NCBI GenBank assembly: GCA_020441005.1
Contig: JAGRNA010000012.1
Coordinates: 1-64,000, forward strand
Direction of reading: 5' to 3'
Length of the DNA stretch: 64,000 bases
Source of the DNA: Leptospiraceae bacterium
GTDB taxonomy: Bacteria; Spirochaetota; Leptospiria; Leptospirales; Leptonemataceae
Below the pieces are notes generated by a model, which did no database searches, had not been told where the DNA came from, and saw only the letters and a program-made list of their open reading frames with translations. Shown here one piece after another: positions 37,015 to 46,282 of the stretch (position 1 is the stretch's first letter; each line of letters begins with the position of its first letter). Made by a program: the position numbers and the translations under genes.

Positions 37015-38229
37015 TTAGATGCTGAAACCGTATCCCAGTTCTACCCAGTAAACATAACGGGGCAGTTTTTGACGCGGAGTGTAAGTGTAGCTGTAACCTA
37101 ATGTGTTGGTTGGTACATAGCTGCTTACTCCATTAATACCTGGAATCTGACCGGAGATAGCACGATTAATCCAATCATTCACAGGCCCGCTATTTTGCGA
37201 CTGGTCTATGATCAGCCCGTCGCCACGTTTATCGCTGCCCATCCACTCCAGTGGCAGGTTTTCAGTGCCTGCGGTCGATGTTGCTTCATGAAAGCGTACA
37301 TCCGGGCGCATGGTTACATTCAGGTTAGCGAAGAAACCTTGCACGTCGATACCAATAGAAGCGTCAACGGACTGCACACCTTGCAAGTAGGACTTCCAGG
37401 CATATAATCCGGACAAGCCCCAGTTCAAGGCCACGCCGTCAGCAATGTCCATACCATCACCATAGGCGATTTCCAGATAATTGCTTGAGTTGCCTCCAGT
37501 GGAGGAACCAGAGCCCCCAACATCAGTTATGAATGAGAAACTGATTGGCAGGTTTGGCAGACCGTAGCTGACATAGACTTCCTGGTCCGCACTGGCTTTG
37601 GCAGTTACGTTGGGATAGGTGTAATAGTAAGCACCAACACCCAAGGTACCAATGGAAGTCTCACGCTCGTATGCGATAGTGTAGTCCACCTCGTCAAGGC
37701 GCTTTAGACCGTTTTGCTCCTTGTAAAAACCCGGAACGCAAGTAGTAGTGGCAGCACAAGCTGGATATTGTAAGCTAGGTGTTCCGCCACTTCCCAGGGA
37801 AGTAAACGGAGTTGCCCGTAGCGACTCTAAGACCCGTAAAGCGTCCGTAGAAGAGACTGATTCATTAAATGTCAGTGTATTGCTTGACGCAGAACTGATA
37901 TTCTTTGGACCTTGCTGTAAAAAACCAGTTGTGTCTGTGTCCTCGCGATTGCTAATCGCAAAGTTGCCCCACAAGCCAAAACTCAGTCCTTCGACAGGGG
38001 TGTTAAAGGTCAGATCAGGCTGGAAAACCCAGGCTTCGGTGCGACCCTTGTCCTTTTGAGCCCTTTGGTTGTTGATACTTGCCGCATTCAAATCTTTTCC
38101 ACGGAACATGTAGGTTGATGCAAATCCGAGGGTAACGTCAACGCTGGCTTCTGGCAGTTCTTCTGCCATCAGGGCCGGTGCGCTGGTGAACACTACACCC
38201 AGAACAACCCATTTGATATGTTTACGCAT
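37015..38229 (-). CDS. TorF-family-like outer-membrane porin
   Basis: 404 residues. The signal peptide ends PALMA. The mature start ASVDVTLGFASTYMFRGKDL is typical of TorF/Gcw_chp putative porins, and the chain ends YVYWVELGYGFSI, a barrel strand. Internal strands alternate as expected for an outer-membrane barrel. A Ser/Thr/Gly-rich loop (about 230-245) may be exposed. It is a single gene with a GGAGG site 12 nt before the ATG, a hairpin-rich upstream region and its own terminator, the pattern of a strongly expressed surface protein. Confidence 0.8.
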   Translation of the reverse strand: MRKHIKWVVLGVVFTSAPALMAEELPEASVDVTLGFASTYMFRGKDLNAASINNQRAQKDKGRTEAWVFQPDLTFNTPVEGLSFGLWGNFAISNREDTDTTGFLQQGPKNISSASSNTLTFNESVSSTDALRVLESLRATPFTSLGSGGTPSLQYPACAATTTCVPGFYKEQNGLKRLDEVDYTIAYERETSIGTLGVGAYYYTYPNVTAKASADQEVYVSYGLPNLPISFSFITDVGGSGSSTGGNSSNYLEIAYGDGMDIADGVALNWGLSGLYAWKSYLQGVQSVDASIGIDVQGFFANLNVTMRPDVRFHEATSTAGTENLPLEWMGSDKRGDGLIIDQSQNSGPVNDWINRAISGQIPGINGVSSYVPTNTLGYSYTYTPRQKLPRYVYWVELGYGFSI

Positions 38230-38303
38230 ATACTATGCCTCCATTTATTTTTTGCAAATGTCTATGCTTTGCAATTATATGCAATTATGATGCCAGAGTA
38301 TGG

Positions 38304-38338
38304 GCGCCAAAATTACAGTGTACGCCGAATTTTGGGGC
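38304..38338. promoter_or_regulatory. Inverted repeat upstream of the porin gene
   Basis: GCGCCAAAATT (38304-38314) faces AATTTTGGGGC (38328-38338): eleven bp with one mismatch over a 13-nt spacer. Next to it, TGCAATTAT occurs twice (around 38271 and 38280). It is a candidate operator or 5'-UTR hairpin for the porin gene starting at 38229. Confidence 0.4.
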
Positions 38339-38444
38339 ACTGCAAAATAAAAGCAAGTACCTTTTGCCTTACTATTCAGCATTATTGATAAAAAATGGGC
38401 GACCGCTCGGAACTCCGGGATCCTTTATAATAAGTACAGATACC

Positions 38445-38849
38445 CTAGGTGCGGCGGTATAAAAGCATCCAGGTGAGCGTACTGCTAATAATCCCGATCA
38501 GCACTGTCAAGAACCAGCCAGCCAGGCTAACGCTCAGGATTCCGTCATAATTCCAGGGCATGATCAAGGCCGCGAATTTGCGGCTGTAAGCGCTTTGCAA
38601 GGCGGCATAGTTGCCCAACCAGTAGCTAGACCCGCTCAGGATCCAGTAGAGGACTATTTTGGCCAATGCGGGCAACTCAGCCTTGCTCTGGCGCCAGGGG
38701 GCGAGCCAGGCGACCGTCAAAAGGGCGATACAGGCGAGTAACAAGAGACCGGTCGGCAGGGAGGCCAAAAGGCCGGCCAGCAGCGCTATTGTTGTGCTGC
38801 AAAGCCAGGCACAACCGATCGTGGCTATGAGCAGTAGGCGCGGTTTCAT
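38445..38849 (-). CDS. Small integral membrane protein, unknown
   Basis: 134 residues with about four membrane helices and almost no soluble part. It resembles polytopic proteins of the AtpI or DUF-type only in composition. ATG 38849 (MKPRLLLIATIG) gives a natural positively charged start; upstream in-frame residues are unlikely protein. No family was recognised. Confidence 0.6.
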   Translation of the reverse strand: MKPRLLLIATIGCAWLCSTTIALLAGLLASLPTGLLLLACIALLTVAWLAPWRQSKAELPALAKIVLYWILSGSSYWLGNYAALQSAYSRKFAALIMPWNYDGILSVSLAGWFLTVLIGIISSTLTWMLLYRRT

Positions 38850-38916
38850 GGGCAATGCCTTTGCTGACCGCGCCCTTGGATCCTGGTCGCGGGCCAACAC
38901 GCGGCAGTCGTCAAAG

Positions 38917-38949
38917 GAAAAGGGCTGCCGACGGATGGGCAACCCCTTT
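38917..38949 (-). terminator. Probable terminator of the HEAT-like lipoprotein gene
   Basis: On the minus strand AAGGGGTTGCC pairs with GGCAGCCCTTTT with one bulge, leaving a T-run. It is about 25 bp after the stop at 38973. Confidence 0.6.
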
Positions 38950-38972
38950 CTGTGCCATTCTCGGGCCGCGAT

Positions 38973-39899
38973 CTACTTGCTGATTTTGGCTTTTAGCTCT
39001 TCCTTGCGCTTGCACTGTTCTGCGCTGCCGGTTGGTTTGGATCCGAGGAAACCCTCGCAGGAGAAGGTAAAGTTGGTCAAAACGCTGGCAAAGGGTTGCT
39101 TCAGGCCATCCGCACCGGCGCGCTTTTCGGCTTCGTCCAGCACCTTGTCAATGTACTCGCCCTTGCAGCGCAAGGCCAGGATTTGAGCGGCGCGGGCAGC
39201 TATGTTTTCATTGCTGTTGCTCATCATTGGCGCGGCCCAATCACAGATTTCGGAGCGCTCCTGCTCATTGTATTTGTACATGTCGCGCGGGGCAGTAACC
39301 GCTGCCAGAGCGATTTTGTCGTCCGAGCTGCCGGCCAATTCCTTGATTTTCGGGAAAGCGGTCATGCGGCCATAGCGCATCAGGTTGCGGTAGGCTTCGG
39401 TTTTGGCGGCTTCATTGGGATGCTTGTCCAGCATGGCATACAAGGCGCTCTCTTTGCCAGTCATCATGGCCAGCCAGGTGGTGGAGCGGGCGGCGTAAAA
39501 TGATGCATACTCGCTGAACTTGCCCAGGTTTGCAATTAGCAGATCCACGGCAGCGCCATCAATGGCCTGCGGATTTTTTTCCAGTTCGCTGATGGAGCGG
39601 TAGTTATCGTATAGTCGATCAGCAGCAACAGCGCGGGTTTTCAAATCTTCTGATCCCAGGGCGGTTGCCAGGCTGCCGAGCGAAGCTGCCTGGCCCTTGT
39701 CTTCAATCAGCTTTTTCAGGGTCTCTTTTTCGTTATTTTTACAGTCTTTGGCCCAGCCATAGCGCTCTTCGATTTTGCAATTTTGCACGGTGGCCTCGAT
39801 TGCTTTCATAATGTCCGGGTCAGTCTTGACGCTGGAGCAAGCGGCGATGATCGCAACTCCCGCCAGAGCCAAAAGGGGTTTCTGTAATTTCGTATGCAT
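38973..39899 (-). CDS. Lipoprotein with HEAT-like helical repeats
   Basis: 308 residues. The signal ends in AIIAACSS, lipidated at the first cysteine. The mature chain is alpha-helical with repeat-like units such as AVAADRLYDNYRS, EAAKTEAYRNLMRYGRMTAF and IAARAAQILALRC, typical of HEAT/armadillo solenoids that bind other proteins. Six cysteines in the mature region suggest disulfides. It is a single gene with its own terminator. Partner unknown. Confidence 0.75.
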   Translation of the reverse strand: MHTKLQKPLLALAGVAIIAACSSVKTDPDIMKAIEATVQNCKIEERYGWAKDCKNNEKETLKKLIEDKGQAASLGSLATALGSEDLKTRAVAADRLYDNYRSISELEKNPQAIDGAAVDLLIANLGKFSEYASFYAARSTTWLAMMTGKESALYAMLDKHPNEAAKTEAYRNLMRYGRMTAFPKIKELAGSSDDKIALAAVTAPRDMYKYNEQERSEICDWAAPMMSNSNENIAARAAQILALRCKGEYIDKVLDEAEKRAGADGLKQPFASVLTNFTFSCEGFLGSKPTGSAEQCKRKEELKAKISK

Positions 39900-40046
39900 T
39901 CAGGATTCTCCTAGTTTCTATAATATGTCGCCCCGCCTTCCGATAGCCGGTCAACGGAAGCGGCGGTCATTCTGCCGGATTTGTCCCTGGATTGCCATCA
40001 TTTTTTATTTAGAATAGTTCAATCTGGCAAATTATGCAATTCCGGG

Positions 40047-41492
40047 TTAGTATTTCGTGCGCAAAAAGATGAAATACAGAATCATCAGGACGGTCAGGAT
40101 GTATTTTAGCCAATGAGCCTCTTTGTAGCGTCCGCTCACCAGCTTGGTGATCGGGTAGGTGATAAACCCCAGCGCGATCCCGTCAGCGATACTGTAAGAA
40201 AGAGGAATTCCCAGAATAACAACAAAGGCCGGTAGAAATTCGCTGAAATCGCCCAGTTCCAGGGCGCTGATATTTTTGAGCATCATACCGCCCACAATGA
40301 CCAGCGCCGGCGCTGTGATCGGCGGATAGCTGCCCACCATGATAATCAGCGGGCTTAAAAACAGGGCCCCCAAAAAACACAGGGCAATGACCACCGCCGT
40401 CAGGCCGGTTCGTCCGCCTTGCTCTACTCCGGCGGCGCTTTCGATATAGGCTGTCACCGTGCTGGTTCCAAAAAGGGCTCCGATCACCGTGCCAAATGCA
40501 TCTGCTAAAAAGGCGCGGTTGGCGCGCGGCAGTTGGCCGTTTTTGAGAAAGCCCCCGGCTTGACCAACGGCGAGTAGCGTTCCCATAGTATCGAAGATAT
40601 CGACGAACAGAAACATGATGATAAACGGTACCATACTGCTGCTCAGGGCCGACCACCAATCGACGGCCAGGAAAGTCGGCGCGACCGAGGGCGGCCAGGA
40701 AAGGATGTGGCTGCTCATGCTAAAGCGCTGCAACAGCATGGACTCCTGCACTACTTTACTGTTGACATAACTTGCGGGCAGATAGGGGATTAGCTCGTCC
40801 AGTCCAATAGTCAGGGCGGTCGCGAAGAGCATGCCGATCAAAATAGCGCCTTTGCGGTTGTGTACAATCAAGGCCGAGCTGAGAATCAGACCGGCAAAAA
40901 AAACCAGAATATCCGGGGAGGCAAAGCTGGAATTAAGTCTGACCCCGGTGCCTGGATCGGCCTCGATCAGGCCGGCGTTTTGAAATCCGATGAAAGCAAT
41001 GAACAGGCCAATGCCGACCGCAATCGCGTGCTTCAGATTGGGGCTGATGGCATCCATTAATAGCTGGCGCAGTCCGCTCACCGAAACCAGCACAAACAGG
41101 ACACCCGCGATCAGAATCACACCCAGGGCTACATTCCAGGCGTTTTGAAATCCGGCGGCCAGGGCGCCGGGGATAACGGTGATCACGAAGAAGAAGTTGG
41201 CCCCCATGCCGGGTGCCAGAGCGATCGGATAGCGGGCCATCAAGGCCATGATCAGGGTCGCTACGGCGGCTGAAAGGCAGGTGGCCGTCATCACCGAGCC
41301 GAAGTCCATCCCGGTCGGCTGGTTGGTGAATTGACCCGATAATACGGCGGGTTGCACCACAATAATATAAGCCATGGTCAGAAAGGTGGTGATTCCGGCG
41401 ATGATTTCGACTTTGATACTGGAACCCGCCGCGCTGATGCCAAAGTAGCGGTCTAGCCAGTTCTGTTTGCTGGTTGGTTGGTTTGAGAGCAT
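40047..41492 (-). CDS. NCS2-family purine permease (AzgA/PbuG-like)
   Basis: 481 residues, about 12-14 membrane segments. The opening DRYFGISAAGSSIKVEIIAGITTFLTMAYI is, in its first half, the hallmark of the AzgA/PbuG hypoxanthine-guanine permeases (split here by family convention, not by a gap). GMGANFFF, NRKGAILIGML, FVDIFDTMGTL and GTSTVTAYIESAAGVEQGGRTG follow, the last being the second substrate helix. It imports purines with protons. Single gene, divergent from the cyclase. Confidence 0.9.
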   Translation of the reverse strand: MLSNQPTSKQNWLDRYFGISAAGSSIKVEIIAGITTFLTMAYIIVVQPAVLSGQFTNQPTGMDFGSVMTATCLSAAVATLIMALMARYPIALAPGMGANFFFVITVIPGALAAGFQNAWNVALGVILIAGVLFVLVSVSGLRQLLMDAISPNLKHAIAVGIGLFIAFIGFQNAGLIEADPGTGVRLNSSFASPDILVFFAGLILSSALIVHNRKGAILIGMLFATALTIGLDELIPYLPASYVNSKVVQESMLLQRFSMSSHILSWPPSVAPTFLAVDWWSALSSSMVPFIIMFLFVDIFDTMGTLLAVGQAGGFLKNGQLPRANRAFLADAFGTVIGALFGTSTVTAYIESAAGVEQGGRTGLTAVVIALCFLGALFLSPLIIMVGSYPPITAPALVIVGGMMLKNISALELGDFSEFLPAFVVILGIPLSYSIADGIALGFITYPITKLVSGRYKEAHWLKYILTVLMILYFIFLRTKY

Positions 41493-41757
41493 TCAGGCAA
41501 GCCTCTGTTTAGATACTAGTCAGAATTCCATGATTGCGGCAGTCCCGGGACTAACCGGCATGGTCAGCGATATTTTGCACAATTCATGCCATCGCGATGC
41601 AGGCAAAGGAAAAATCCGGCGATCCAGACAAAAGCAGTCTGAATCTGCAGGATCCTGGTTTTCAGGCCGGTGTCGTTTGTAAATATGGACCATTCGTGGT
41701 CGGCAGCAGATCCGGGATGGCGCTGCGGCGTGGCCGGGAAACAGGCCTGGGAGCAAC

Positions 41758-43119
41758 ATGGACAGGAATTGGCAAAGAGAGTTAGACGGCTATGAAGAGC
41801 TGCTCAATAATGAAATACATTCAACTCTGGAAAAGGGCGGAATTTTGGCCGGTGTACTCGGCGTGGCCGGGGGATTGATGTTATGGCTGATGGGTCAGAC
41901 CGGTTTGATGCCGTACTATGAAATCCCGGCGATCTGGGGCAGCAGCTGCGGACTGTACGGGTTTTTTGTCTATGCAATGGCCAGGCTGGGTTTCATCAGG
42001 GGATTGTATAAATACATCATTTTTGTTCCAGCCATCTCCCTGCCAATGGCCGCTTACGCTGCCAGTTATCTGCTGCTGCCTTCTGGCACAGCAACCTATA
42101 TTACCGGAGTTCCATCTTATTTATATATATTTACCATTATAATGACCGGTTTCCTGTTTGAACGCAATTTTTCAATTTTGGCCGGCTTTCTGGCCGGCCT
42201 TGAATACTTTGCAGCCTATTGGGCCGGTCGTGATTTTCTGCTGCAAATCAGCTCTCCGGACGACATATTGTTCCAGGATATTACCGGCCTGCCGATTTAT
42301 GCCATCAAGGCCGGCATTATGATTTTTTCCGGCTTTTTAGTGGGCGTGCTTTCTGATAAGGCCCGGCAACTGATTATCAAAATTATGCGCGAAGAAAAAG
42401 AAAAGCACCACCTGGACCGCCTGTTCGGGCAATTTGTCAGCAACGAGATCAAGGACAAAATCATCAGCGCTAGATCCGAAAATTTCGCCGAAAACAAGGA
42501 GGTGGCGGTCTTGTTTGCGGATATCAGATCTTTTACCGAATACAGTGAAAGCACAAAGCCGGAAGTTGTCGCCGCGCAGTTAAACGAATACTTCGACAAA
42601 ATGGTGAATTGTATTACACAGCATGGCGGGGTCGTAGATAAGTTCATCGGTGATGCTATCATGGCTGTGTTTGGCGGTTTAATCGACCTTGCGGATCCTT
42701 GCGGAGCGGCTGCCGCCGCCGGGCTGGATATGAAGGCCGAACTGCTGCTTTTGAACAGGGAATGGCAAAAAGCCGGCCGGCAGAGTTTTACCAACGGTAT
42801 CGGCATTAGCTTTGGTCCGGTCACCATGGGAACCCTGGGCAGCCGCGATCGCAAGGAGTTCACCGTGATCGGCGATACGGTCAACACGGCAGCCCGCCTG
42901 GAAAGCCTGTGCAAATCTTATACCGAATCAGCGCTGGTTTGTTCCGCGACTGTCTACAATCGTTTGCCGGCCAACCTGCAGGGGCAGTCTGTCATGCTGG
43001 ATGCAGTGCAGCTGGCAGGCAAATCCAAAGCGGAAATTGTCTATGGTCTGAATCTGCCCAGGCCAGTCCTCACATCTGACAGATCAGAATCTCCGGATCA
43101 AACACCTGACTCACAATGA
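41758..43119 (+). CDS. Membrane-bound class III adenylate/guanylate cyclase
   Basis: 453 residues. Six membrane segments (about 25-205) form a sensor-like region. A short linker leads to the cyclase domain (about 245-430). VLFADIRSFTEY holds the first metal aspartate and FIGDAIMAVFGG the second. KEFTVIGDTVNTAARLE carries substrate-selecting and transition-state residues; the lysine suggests ATP as substrate, giving cAMP, though this is not certain. Its last 50 bp overlap the end of the convergent paraoxonase-like gene. Confidence 0.88.
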   Translation: MDRNWQRELDGYEELLNNEIHSTLEKGGILAGVLGVAGGLMLWLMGQTGLMPYYEIPAIWGSSCGLYGFFVYAMARLGFIRGLYKYIIFVPAISLPMAAYAASYLLLPSGTATYITGVPSYLYIFTIIMTGFLFERNFSILAGFLAGLEYFAAYWAGRDFLLQISSPDDILFQDITGLPIYAIKAGIMIFSGFLVGVLSDKARQLIIKIMREEKEKHHLDRLFGQFVSNEIKDKIISARSENFAENKEVAVLFADIRSFTEYSESTKPEVVAAQLNEYFDKMVNCITQHGGVVDKFIGDAIMAVFGGLIDLADPCGAAAAAGLDMKAELLLLNREWQKAGRQSFTNGIGISFGPVTMGTLGSRDRKEFTVIGDTVNTAARLESLCKSYTESALVCSATVYNRLPANLQGQSVMLDAVQLAGKSKAEIVYGLNLPRPVLTSDRSESPDQTPDSQ

Positions 43120-44137
43120 GCTGGCCTTTAGTAACCAGGGCTGTGGATGATGCATCCAGCAGGTTGCCGTCATCGGACCAGATACGTTCCACGGAGCGAG
43201 ACTGATCCACATAAACGCGGTAGGCCTCGGAGGGGGAATGGCTGGTCGGGTCATCGATGTGATCCAGAAAAGCAAAAATGTCCGGATGAGCGGCAACGTT
43301 TAGAACGCCCGGTCGTTCCCAAAGCAGATTATCGAGTCCGCTATTAACATCAATTTCGAATTGTTCAGGTCCGATCGTGCCGTCGCTGCGCCGTTCAAAA
43401 GCCAGCAAGGACTGACCGCGGGTGGTGGCCACGTACAGATGATTCTGGTCCAGCTCGACACCGTTTGGAAAGGCGAGTCCGCTGGCGGCCACTTCCCATC
43501 GATTGCGGTCAAGATCCAGATGAATTACATTGGATGTGCCCACCCGCAGCAAATCGCCCAACATGCCGAGGAAACCCTTGTGCAGCCGGTCATTGCTGAT
43601 ATAAATGTGCCGCCCATCATTGCTTGTGACCAGATCATTGGGTGAAACCAGCATTGCGCTGCGATAGCGTTCGATAAACTGGAGGGTGTCATTTTTCAAG
43701 CGGAACTGCTCGATGCTGTGCTGCTGCAAGGTTGCATGATTGATGACGTATAGAAATTCGGTCGATCCCTGGCGGCGTAGGTAGATGCCGTGCGGCTTAA
43801 AGGGATAATCATCGCGGCCCTTGAATTCCAGCGGGATCACCTGGCCCTTGTTGGATCCTGCCAGGTAGTAGCTGTAAATCGCACCCTGGTAAGCGAATTC
43901 GCCCTTTGCATCCCGCTTGCGCCGTTCCTGGCTGGAAATAATCAGCCGATCGTTGCCGTTCTGTGACAGAGCGAAGTCTTCCGGTCCCGGTAGACCAGAG
44001 ACCGTTCGGCAGTTGGATCGGGTAATGATCTGGAACTGACTACAGGTCGCTAGTACCGCGAGCGACCCGATCAACAGCACGATCCAGAACAAAAGCAATC
44101 GCCTGGAGGGTCTTTTTTTCAAGGATCGGTCCTGCAT
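43070..44137 (-). CDS. Paraoxonase/SMP-30-like beta-propeller protein
   Basis: 355 residues. An uncleaved-looking N-terminal helix (about 15-35) is followed by a six-blade propeller. PGPEDFAL, FKPHGIYL, VSPNDLVTSNDGRHIYISND and LAFPNGVEL match calcium-binding positions of serum paraoxonase/arylesterases, which hydrolyse lactones and aryl esters. It would be anchored facing the periplasm. ATG 44137 gives a proper N-terminus. The 3' end overlaps the cyclase gene by 50 bp in the antisense direction. Confidence 0.75.
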   Translation of the reverse strand: MQDRSLKKRPSRRLLLFWIVLLIGSLAVLATCSQFQIITRSNCRTVSGLPGPEDFALSQNGNDRLIISSQERRKRDAKGEFAYQGAIYSYYLAGSNKGQVIPLEFKGRDDYPFKPHGIYLRRQGSTEFLYVINHATLQQHSIEQFRLKNDTLQFIERYRSAMLVSPNDLVTSNDGRHIYISNDRLHKGFLGMLGDLLRVGTSNVIHLDLDRNRWEVAASGLAFPNGVELDQNHLYVATTRGQSLLAFERRSDGTIGPEQFEIDVNSGLDNLLWERPGVLNVAAHPDIFAFLDHIDDPTSHSPSEAYRVYVDQSRSVERIWSDDGNLLDASSTALVTKGQLIVSQVFDPEILICQM

Positions 44138-44370
44138 GCGACCAGGTTTACAGTCGGAAAGGCCGTGTAAACCAGTAAGACTCTTGCTGCCTGCAGCGAA
44201 TCGTCCACCCCGCCGGTGGCGCAGAGCCATCCGGACCGGGCTACCAGATGCATTCGCTCCCTTGCCCACGCTCGGCGTGCAACTTGATCGCGCATTGCAC
44301 AGTCGGGAGTGCGGAACTTCGGTTGACAAAGGGCTGCCGGAGTTCAAGCTATGTTTCGGGGTGCACACTG

Positions 44371-45657
44371 ATGATGAAAAAATGGGAAGAACGCTACAAC
44401 GCGATAAAAACCAGCGCAGATGAGGCCATGCGAAATATTCAAAACGGCCACCGGGTCTTTTTGGACGGCAACGCGGCTGCGCCGGAAACCCTGGTGCAGG
44501 CGCTGATTCGGCGTTCCGACGCATTGGAGCGCATAGAACTCAATCACCTGCTTATTTTCGGCAACAATCCATTCGGCGGCCATGAAGGAGTATATAACAA
44601 TGCCTGGTTTTTGGGACCCGGTGTTCGCGAGGCGGTCGAAAAAGGCAACGCCGATTATATACCCATCTTCCTGAGCGAGATTACCAACCTGGTTCGGCAT
44701 CGTAACTGGCCGATTGATGTCGCGCTGATCAATGTATCTCCGCCGGATCGCTACGGCTACATGAGCTACGGTATCGAGGTCTCGATTACCAAGCCCTGCA
44801 CCGAGATGGCCAAATTTGTGATTGCGCAGGTGAATCCATCCATGCCGCGCAGCCTGGGAGACAGCTTTATCCATGTCAGTCAGGTCAACTGCATTGTGGA
44901 AGCGGATGACGCGCCGCTCAACTTTGACAAAAAGCCCTGCTCGGATGTCGAGTTACAGATCGGTCGCAATGTAGCTGCATTAATCGAAGACGGGGCCACC
45001 CTGCAAATGGGCATTGGCGGGATCCCCAACGCGGTGCTCGAAGCGCTGACAGATAAAAACGACCTGGGGATCCATACGGAGATGTTTAGCGACGGGGTGC
45101 TGCCGTTGCTCGAAAGCGGTGTCATCACCAACCAGAAGAAGGGGCTGCATCGGGGTAAAATTGTTTCCAGCTTTGCAATGGGCAGCAGCGATTTGTACAC
45201 ATACATTGATAACAACCCCCTGTTTGAATTCCGGCCCAGTCATTATGTGAACGATCCATTTGTCATTGCCCAAAATAATCGTATGACCGCCATCAATTCG
45301 GCTCTGGAAGTCGATCTGACCGGTCAGGTCTGCGCTGATTCCATCGGGGACCGGATCTATAGCGGTATTGGCGGCCAGGTAGATTTTATCCGCGGCGCCT
45401 CGCGCAGCGCCGGCGGTGTACCGGTGATTGCTTTGCCGGCAACGGCGGCCAAGGGCAAGTTGTCCCGCATCAAGACCCATCTAACGCCCGGTGCGGGAGT
45501 GGTGACCAGTCGCGGTGACGTGCACTATGTGGTGACCGAGTTTGGCGCCGTTAATCTGCACGGCAAGAATCTACGCGAACGAGCTGAACTGTTAATCAGT
45601 ATTGCCCATCCGGATTTCAGAGATCAGCTGCGCGCCGAATCTCCCTGGGTCGGTTAG
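44371..45657 (+). CDS. Acetyl-CoA hydrolase/CoA-transferase family protein
   Basis: 428 residues, the normal length of the Cat1/4-hydroxybutyrate CoA-transferase group. Landmarks are INVSPPDRYGYMSYG, GIGGIPNAVL, the glutamate motif HTEMFSDG (CoA-thioester intermediate) and IGGQVDFIRGASRSAGG. It moves CoA between acetyl-CoA and a carboxylic acid in the cytoplasm. The true acceptor is unknown. ATG 44371 or 44374 may start it. The DJ-1 gene follows after 10 bp. Confidence 0.85.
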   Translation: MMKKWEERYNAIKTSADEAMRNIQNGHRVFLDGNAAAPETLVQALIRRSDALERIELNHLLIFGNNPFGGHEGVYNNAWFLGPGVREAVEKGNADYIPIFLSEITNLVRHRNWPIDVALINVSPPDRYGYMSYGIEVSITKPCTEMAKFVIAQVNPSMPRSLGDSFIHVSQVNCIVEADDAPLNFDKKPCSDVELQIGRNVAALIEDGATLQMGIGGIPNAVLEALTDKNDLGIHTEMFSDGVLPLLESGVITNQKKGLHRGKIVSSFAMGSSDLYTYIDNNPLFEFRPSHYVNDPFVIAQNNRMTAINSALEVDLTGQVCADSIGDRIYSGIGGQVDFIRGASRSAGGVPVIALPATAAKGKLSRIKTHLTPGAGVVTSRGDVHYVVTEFGAVNLHGKNLRERAELLISIAHPDFRDQLRAESPWVG

Positions 45658-45667
45658 GAGTCGAACA

Positions 45668-46228
45668 GTGCCGAAGGTGCTAACGATCCTGGCCGAGGGC
45701 TTTGAGGAGATTGAAGCAGTTACAATTATTGATGTGCTGCGGCGGGCCGGAGTGGATGTAGTTGCAGCTGGCATGGATTCCATCCGTGTAACCGGCTCGC
45801 ATGCCATTCAACTACAAACCGATTGTACTCTGGCCGATGCAATTCAGGAGCAGGACAGCTTTGACATGCTTGTGCTGCCTGGCGGTTTGCCAGGGGCGCA
45901 CAATTTGCGCGATAATGCCGCCGTGATCGAGCTCGTGCAGTATTTCCATCGTTGTGCCAAAATAACAGCCGCAATCTGTGCTGCACCGGTCGTGCTGGCC
46001 AAAGCGGGGGTCCTGGAGGGTCGTCAGGCAACCAGTTATCCCGGGCATCTGGAAGGGCTAAAAGACCCCGCAATCCGGATACTGCCAGCGGCAGTTGTTA
46101 CCGATGATACGGTTGTGACTTCGCGAGGGCCGGCAACAGCGATCGCTTTTAGTCTTGAGCTGGTTGCCTTGTTAGAGGGTCAGGACGCGGCCCAGGATCT
46201 GGCCGCCAAAATGCTTGTACTAAAGTAA
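45668..46228 (+). CDS. DJ-1/PfpI (YajL-type) family protein
   Basis: 186 residues. The nucleophile C104 is in AAICAAPVVLAKAG, with the supporting glutamate E16 in EGFEEIEAV. It belongs to the DJ-1/YajL branch, described as chaperone or glyoxalase/deglycase with disputed activity. The GTG at 45668 was chosen because TAGGAG lies 7 nt upstream and MPKVLTILAEG is the family start. It is co-transcribed with the CoA-transferase. Confidence 0.85.
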   Translation: MPKVLTILAEGFEEIEAVTIIDVLRRAGVDVVAAGMDSIRVTGSHAIQLQTDCTLADAIQEQDSFDMLVLPGGLPGAHNLRDNAAVIELVQYFHRCAKITAAICAAPVVLAKAGVLEGRQATSYPGHLEGLKDPAIRILPAAVVTDDTVVTSRGPATAIAFSLELVALLEGQDAAQDLAAKMLVLK

Positions 46229-46229
46229 A

Positions 46230-46244
46230 GCCGCTATAAGCGGC
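46230..46244 (+). terminator. Short hairpin after the DJ-1 gene
   Basis: GCCGCT and AGCGGC pair over a 3-nt loop directly after the stop codon. There is no T-tract, so termination is uncertain. Confidence 0.35.
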
Positions 46245-46282
46245 CTTACCGGAAGTCACAGTAGAAGTGCTTTGAGTCAGAG

